64,000 nt of DNA, taken from assembly GCA_965116195.1 (NCBI GenBank), contig OZ220491.1, forward strand, positions 372,001 to 436,000, given 5' to 3'. The translations under genes were made by a program, and so were the position numbers. Origin of the DNA: Aldehydirespirator sp965116195 (GTDB lineage Bacteria; Actinomycetota; Acidimicrobiia; Acidimicrobiales; Aldehydirespiratoraceae). Under the pieces are notes generated by a model. The model was not told where the DNA came from and made no database searches. It saw nothing but the letters and a program-made list of their open reading frames with translations. Positions 59,721-64,000 of the stretch are shown piece by piece; within the stretch, counting starts at the first letter, position 1; each line of letters starts with the position of its first letter.

Positions 59721-60875
59721 GCGGTTGCTGTCATGGGGTCGACCGGCTCGATCGGGACCCAGACACTTGAGATAATCGCTGAGTTGCCGCAGCAGTTTCG
59801 GGTCGTGGCTCTGGGGGCGGCGCGCTCGGTGGAACTTCTGGCGCAGCAGGCACAGCAGTTTCGTCCCGAGGTGGTGGCTCTGGGAGATGCGACGCTGGCA
59901 CCGGCCCTGCAGTCGCGGTTGCCGGAGGGTTCCCGTCTGCTCGCGGGTGATGATGCCCTGGCCACCGCAACAGAGACTGCCGACACGGTGATAAACGGTG
60001 TGGTGGGTTTTGCCGGTCTGCCGGTCACCCTGGCGGCGCTGGAGCAGGGCAAACGGCTGGGACTTGCCAACAAGGAGTCACTGATTGCGGCAGGCCCGGT
60101 GGTGCAACGGGCTCGTGCCACTCCGGGAGCCGAGATCATCCCTGTTGACTCCGAGCACTGCGCGATACACCAGTGTCTGCGGGCCAACGACAACGCTCAG
60201 CGTGTTGCCGAGATCGTCCTGACCGCCAGCGGGGGACCGTTTCGAGGCCGCAGCCGTGACGACCTCGGCAGTGTCACGGTGGCAGATGCGCTGGCACATC
60301 CGACTTGGAGTATGGGACCCAAGATCACCGTTGACTCGAGCACTCTGATGAACAAGGGCCTCGAGGTGATCGAAGCCCATGAACTCTTCGGGATTGACTA
60401 TGACCAGATCAGGGTGGTGGTTCATCCGCAGTCTGTCGTCCACTCGATGGTGACCTTCAGTGACGGGGCCACTGTGGCGCAGTTGTCTGATCCCGACATG
60501 CGGCTGTGTATCGGCTATGCGCTGGCCTTTCCCGACCGGCTCGAGTTGAGCTTCGGCGGTATTGACTGGGCCGAACTTGAACGGTTGGACTTTGAGGCCC
60601 CCGACCGAGCGGCGTTCGGTTGCCTGGACCTGGCCTATGAGGCCGGCCGTGCCGGAGAGACCGCTCCCGCCTGGCTCAGCGCAGCCAACGAGGTGGTGGT
60701 CGAGGCTTTCTTGTCCGAGCGGATCCGTTGGGTGGACATTGCTCCGATGCTTGAACAGTTGCTGGCGCTGTGGCCCGGCGACCCGGCCACAGACATGGCC
60801 ACGGTGCTGGCCGCCGATGCCGAGGCCCGCCGAACAGCCACCCGTGTACTACAGAGCCACCCCCACCAGTGGTGA
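59706..60875 (+). CDS. dxr: 1-deoxy-D-xylulose 5-phosphate reductoisomerase
   Basis: A 389-residue NADPH-dependent enzyme making MEP in the non-mevalonate isoprenoid pathway. GSTGSIGTQTLEI near residues 11-23 binds NADPH; LANKESLIAAG near 119-129, IPVDSEHCAI near 143 (metal-binding Asp/Glu) and SGGPFRG near 177 mark the active site, and TVDSSTLMNKGLEVIEAHEL near 205 completes it. GTG 59706 is supported by duplicated copies of the same start upstream. ispG, a later enzyme of the pathway, is nearby at 63017. Confidence 0.95.
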   Translation: MTSPTAVAVMGSTGSIGTQTLEIIAELPQQFRVVALGAARSVELLAQQAQQFRPEVVALGDATLAPALQSRLPEGSRLLAGDDALATATETADTVINGVVGFAGLPVTLAALEQGKRLGLANKESLIAAGPVVQRARATPGAEIIPVDSEHCAIHQCLRANDNAQRVAEIVLTASGGPFRGRSRDDLGSVTVADALAHPTWSMGPKITVDSSTLMNKGLEVIEAHELFGIDYDQIRVVVHPQSVVHSMVTFSDGATVAQLSDPDMRLCIGYALAFPDRLELSFGGIDWAELERLDFEAPDRAAFGCLDLAYEAGRAGETAPAWLSAANEVVVEAFLSERIRWVDIAPMLEQLLALWPGDPATDMATVLAADAEARRTATRVLQSHPHQW

Positions 60876-61102
60876 CTGAGGTGGGTGGGTGGTTGCGCCG
60901 GGTGGGTGATTGCGCCCGTATACGCGTCTGTCCGTCTTGGTCTGCTCACCGCCGCGAGGTGTCAAACCAAAACGATGCAACGTCTTCAGCCGATTGCCCG
61001 CGTGGTAGCTGATCGGTTGGTTGGGAACAGACAGTCCGAGCCTGAGGTGCAACATCTTCAGCCCGGTTGCCGGCGTGGTAGCCTCGGCTGCCTAGGATCT
61101 TG
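60872..61102 (+). repeat. repeats and bridging ORF between dxr and rseP
   Basis: A 46-codon ORF starts in the dxr stop (GTGA at 60872) and ends at 61012. tgcaacgtcttcagcc at 60977 recurs as tgcaacatcttcagcc at 61048 (71 bp), with cgtggtagc following both. taggat lies 4 bp before the rseP ATG. Confidence 0.65.
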
Positions 61103-62653
61103 ATGGACGGTATGGGTACTCGGACTCGCTGGGTTGACCAGTCTGGCCTCATCAGCCTTGTCGCATTGCTGGGGTTGATCGGACTCGTCGCCGGTGTCAC
61201 CTGGCTGGTCGTGATCTTTGTCCTGGTTGCCACGCTGTTTCTGCACGAGATGGGCCACTACGTGACCGCCCGCATGACAGGAATGAAGGTGACCGAGTTC
61301 TTTGTCGGCTTCGGCCCTCGTGTCTGGTCATTTCAGCGCGGCGAGACGGAGTACGGGATCAAGGCCTTCTGGGTTGGTGCCTATGTGCGTATCGCGGGGA
61401 TGAACAACATTGACGATGTCCCACCCGAGGAGGAGTCGCGGAGTTTTCGCTCCAAGAGTTATCCCAGAAAGCTGCTGGTTCTGGTGGCCGGCTCGGGTGT
61501 TCACTTCTTGCTGGCACTGATCTTTCTGTTTGTGGTGCTCATCACCTACGGGCCTGTAGCGGGGGTTGATGATGCGCCTGCGTCAGAGTCACTGGACTGG
61601 TCGCTGGCCAGCGTGTCGGAGCGGAGTGCTGCTGCCGATGCCGGGCTTCTACCGGGCGACGAACTGGTCTCGGTAGGCGGTATCGAGAGCACGACATTTG
61701 CTGAGTTCTCCCGTCAGATTTCGCAGTTGGCCGGCAGAGAAGTGGAAGTGGTTTACCGGCGTGACGGTGTTGAAAATCGCGTTTCGACACGTGTGGGTGA
61801 GCGACTCACTGCGCAGGGCGCGGCGGGCATGGCTGGTCTGAGGGAGGGTGACCGGATCATCGCCGTTGACGGTCTTGTGACTGACGTTGACGGTCTTGTG
61901 ACTGACGTTGACGGTCTTGTGACTGACACACCCCCCACATACGCCCAGATCGCAGACTACGCACGACTTCTGGGTGACACTCCGGTTGACATCGGTGTTG
62001 TGGATGCCGGTACTGGTCGGCCTGCGGTCATTGAAGGTGCTGTCATCAACGAGACAGTCGATCCTGCTGTCGCGGTCACGGGGTTCTTCGGCGTGTCGGC
62101 CGAGTACAGACGGCAACCGCTTGGCGTTGTTGCGGCCTCGGGCGAGTCGCTGCGCCTGTTCACCGTGGCTGTGCGCGAGGTGGTAACGTCCATGCCCAAG
62201 GTCGTGACCGTGGGCCTTGGCAGTGCGTTTGACAGCCTCTTCGGCAGCGAGTCGGACAGCAGCGGAACCGGTGCGGTTGCCGATCAGGAACCCCGCAGGC
62301 TGCACAGCACCAACTCTGTTGACAACAGTGACAACGAGAACCGCGTCCTCTCGGTCTATGGAGTGGCCCGCATCGGCGCAGAGATGGCCTCTGAGGGTGC
62401 TACGAACGTGCTGCTGTTGCTGACTCTGGTGAACGTGTTTCTGGGAGTGTTCAACCTTCTGCCGTTCCCGCCACTGGACGGAGGTCATGTGGCTGTGGCC
62501 ACCTATGAGCGTTTGCGCTCTGTCGGAGGCAGGCACCACCAAGCAGACGCCTCCCGCCTCATGCCCCTGACATATGCCGTGGCGTTGCTGCTGTTGTTGA
62601 TCGGCGGCGTGGCTCTGGTGCGTGACATCATCGACCCGGTCAACCTCGGCTGA
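61103..62653 (+). CDS. rseP: RseP/RasP-type site-2 membrane metalloprotease
   Basis: A 516-residue intramembrane zinc protease. The active site HEMGHYVTARMTG lies near residues 47-59, an FGPRVWSF segment follows, one PDZ-like domain spans about 170-290, and the third zinc ligand is in FNLLPFPPLDGGH near 451-463. Such proteases cleave anti-sigma factors or other membrane proteins. The PDZ region contains three copies of the 7-residue unit VDGLVTD (about residues 254-274). The ATG 61103 precedes the first helix. Confidence 0.9.
   Translation: MDGMGTRTRWVDQSGLISLVALLGLIGLVAGVTWLVVIFVLVATLFLHEMGHYVTARMTGMKVTEFFVGFGPRVWSFQRGETEYGIKAFWVGAYVRIAGMNNIDDVPPEEESRSFRSKSYPRKLLVLVAGSGVHFLLALIFLFVVLITYGPVAGVDDAPASESLDWSLASVSERSAAADAGLLPGDELVSVGGIESTTFAEFSRQISQLAGREVEVVYRRDGVENRVSTRVGERLTAQGAAGMAGLREGDRIIAVDGLVTDVDGLVTDVDGLVTDTPPTYAQIADYARLLGDTPVDIGVVDAGTGRPAVIEGAVINETVDPAVAVTGFFGVSAEYRRQPLGVVAASGESLRLFTVAVREVVTSMPKVVTVGLGSAFDSLFGSESDSSGTGAVADQEPRRLHSTNSVDNSDNENRVLSVYGVARIGAEMASEGATNVLLLLTLVNVFLGVFNLLPFPPLDGGHVAVATYERLRSVGGRHHQADASRLMPLTYAVALLLLLIGGVALVRDIIDPVNLG
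61863..61929 (+). repeat. three 21-bp repeats in the rseP PDZ region
   Basis: gttgacggtcttgtgactga is repeated three times in frame with almost no change, giving VDGLVTD in series within the PDZ ligand-binding area. Confidence 0.88.
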
Positions 62654-62864
62654 GAACCCCGCACCGGTGCTGCTGGGTATCGGTGTTGCCGGCGTGCGGG
62701 GGCTGTTGGAGCACAGTTCTGCCGCCCGGTCGGAATTGTGTGGTCACGGCCCGACGGATGGACAGCGCACATCGCCGGAGAGGTGGGAAAGTTGCTGCCG
62801 GCGTGCGGAAGATGTCGCTGCTTGCGGCGGGTGGCCGGCGCATCGGTGCTGCTGGCGTGAGTGG

Positions 62865-63019
62865 CCTTTGAGTAGGATCGCTTTGTGCAGGTGACCGCCA
62901 CCATTGCGGCGTGCCGGTCGGCCGCAGCGGCCTTTGAGTAGGATCGTTGTGTGCAGGTGACCGCCACCATTGCGGCGTGCCGGTCGGCCGCAGCGGCCTT
63001 TGAGTAGGATCGTTTTGTG
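62865..63019 (+). repeat. 66-bp repeats of the ispG promoter and start
   Basis: cctttgagtaggatcg occurs at 62865, 62931 and 62997, each followed by a GTG start (62885, 62951, 63017) reading gtgcaggtgaccgccac. Spacing is exactly 66 and 66. TAGGAT sits 6-7 bp before each GTG, the layout of a leaderless -10 promoter. The gap 62654-62864 also has scattered gccggcgtgcgg copies and no gene. Confidence 0.85.
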
Positions 63020-64000
63020 CAGGTGACCGCCACGTTCCCGCGGCGGCCGACCCGTCGCATCATGGTCGGGTCGGTTCCGGTGGGTGGCGGCGAGCCGGTG
63101 AGCGTGCAGTCAATGACGGTCACCAAGACAGCCGACCATGAAGCGACACTGCAACAGATCTACTCCCTGGCCGCGGCCGGGGCCGACATCGTGCGCTGCA
63201 CCTGCAATCGCCTGGAGGCCGCTGAGGGCTTGGCGCAGATCGTGCCCCGCTCACCCGTACCGATCGTGGCTGACATTCACAACAACCACCGCATGGCACT
63301 GTCTGCGCTCGAGGCAGGCGTGCAGTGTCTGAGACTCAACCCCGGCAACATCCGCAAGCCGACCCAGATCAAGACGATTGCCCGGGAATGCAAAGACCGG
63401 GGAGTGCCCGTACGTATCGGTGTCAACGGCGGCTCGCTTGATCCTGATCTCTACCATCCCCAGCACGGCGTGACACCGGAGGCGATGGTGGAATCCGCGC
63501 TGCGCGAACTCGCCTACTTCTCGGAGGTTGACTTTGACCTGGTGAAGATCTCGGTCAAGGCATCCAGCGTGCCGTTGATGATCGAGGCGTACCGCCAACT
63601 GGCCGAACGCACCGACCATCCTCTGCATTTGGGTGTGACCGAGGCGGGGCCGCCGCCGGTCGGCACCATCAAGTCCACCGCCGGCATCGCCACACTGCTG
63701 GCAGAGGGCATCGGTGACACGATTCGCTACTCGCTGACCGCTGATCCTGTGGAGGAGGCACGCGCCGGTCGCCAACTGCTGGAGGCGCTGGGCCTGCGTG
63801 AACGTCGCAACGTGGACCTGATCGCCTGCCCCAGCTGTGGACGAGCCGAGGTTGATGTCTTCGCCATTGCCCAACAGGCCATGCAGGCCTTCGGCGACCG
63901 CCAACTGCCCTTGCAGGTCGCGGTCATGGGCTGTGTTGTCAACGGGCCCGGGGAGGCGCGTGATGCTGACCTGGGAATCGCCGCGGGCAACGGGCGCGGT
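63017..64000 (+). CDS. ispG: 4-hydroxy-3-methylbut-2-enyl diphosphate synthase (partial)
   Basis: The first 328 residues of IspG (GcpE), a 4Fe-4S enzyme of the MEP pathway; the gene runs off the window. Conserved parts are RRIMVGSVPVGGGEPVSVQS, MTVTKTADHEATLQQI, GADIVRCTC and VADIHNNHRMAL in the barrel, and the cluster-binding CPSCGR and CVVNGPGEA near the end, giving three Cys ligands. GTG 63017 is set by the repeated promoter/start unit, with TAGGAT 7 bp upstream implying leaderless translation. Confidence 0.93.
   Translation, partial: MQVTATFPRRPTRRIMVGSVPVGGGEPVSVQSMTVTKTADHEATLQQIYSLAAAGADIVRCTCNRLEAAEGLAQIVPRSPVPIVADIHNNHRMALSALEAGVQCLRLNPGNIRKPTQIKTIARECKDRGVPVRIGVNGGSLDPDLYHPQHGVTPEAMVESALRELAYFSEVDFDLVKISVKASSVPLMIEAYRQLAERTDHPLHLGVTEAGPPPVGTIKSTAGIATLLAEGIGDTIRYSLTADPVEEARAGRQLLEALGLRERRNVDLIACPSCGRAEVDVFAIAQQAMQAFGDRQLPLQVAVMGCVVNGPGEARDADLGIAAGNGRG

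Noticed and set aside
1..64000. tRNA, rRNA or riboswitch genes
   Set aside because: I looked for T-loop and conserved RNA motifs by eye and saw none convincing; a covariance-model scan would be needed to exclude small RNAs.

Overview
The window looks like a chromosomal segment of a high-GC actinobacterium, most likely of the class Acidimicrobiia. The main reason is the core-gene run at the right end (rpsB, tsf, pyrH, frr, cdsA, dxr, rseP, ispG), together with frequent GTG/TTG starts and genes that begin only a few bases after a -10-like hexamer. The lineage is an inference; no rRNA or other marker is present.

Layout. (1) 0.07-0.87 kb holds decayed mobile or toxin-antitoxin debris, including an AbiEi-type antitoxin pseudogene. 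(2) 0.98-20.6 kb is a defence island. A divergent C5-cytosine methyltransferase fused to a Mig/EndoIII-like glycosylase faces a six-gene BREX operon (brxA, brxB, brxC, pglX, pglZ and a brxL-like ATPase fused to a Ser/Thr kinase). A CBASS-like operon follows: CD-NTase, separate E2, an E1 gene with an apparent frameshift, a small ORF, and a nuclease-SAVED effector. A restriction-nuclease fragment lies just beyond. (3) A phospholipase D-like lipoprotein is at 20.9-22.5 kb. (4) 22.7-32.0 kb is ABC-transporter locus A (binding protein, SDR, MBL-fold hydrolase, IclR regulator, two permeases, threonine-synthase-like PLP enzyme, RraA-like, RidA), with a shared 33-bp operator at two sites. (5) 32.1-33.9 kb is an orphan DNA methyltransferase, a truncated downstream gene and a second AbiEi remnant. 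(6) 33.9-47.4 kb is ABC locus B under a LacI regulator: HisD-family dehydrogenase, SDR, His-rich bicupin, binding protein, two permeases, MalK-type ATPase and three tandem-domain SnoaL/NTF2 proteins. The single ATPase may serve both transporters. (7) 47.4-51.5 kb carries small genes, a PD-(D/E)XK nuclease and an RDD protein. (8) 51.6-64 kb is gltX, an M23-like protein and the core translation/isoprenoid/lipid cluster.

The most unusual feature is a pervasive pattern of short tandem duplications (usually 61-86 bp, clustered at 71-76) at gene junctions and, in frame, inside genes. At junctions they copy the end of one gene plus the start of the next, so that gaps are filled by mini-ORFs whose start overlaps the upstream stop and whose stop overlaps the downstream start. 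Spacings at ATGA/GTGA junctions are nearly all 2 modulo 3, the value needed to keep this stop-start coupling. The pattern is absent from the defence island, which suggests the island arrived recently. Other leads are the BrxL-kinase fusion, the methyltransferase-glycosylase fusion whose expected catalytic Asp is Asn, and the CBASS operon with split E1/E2.
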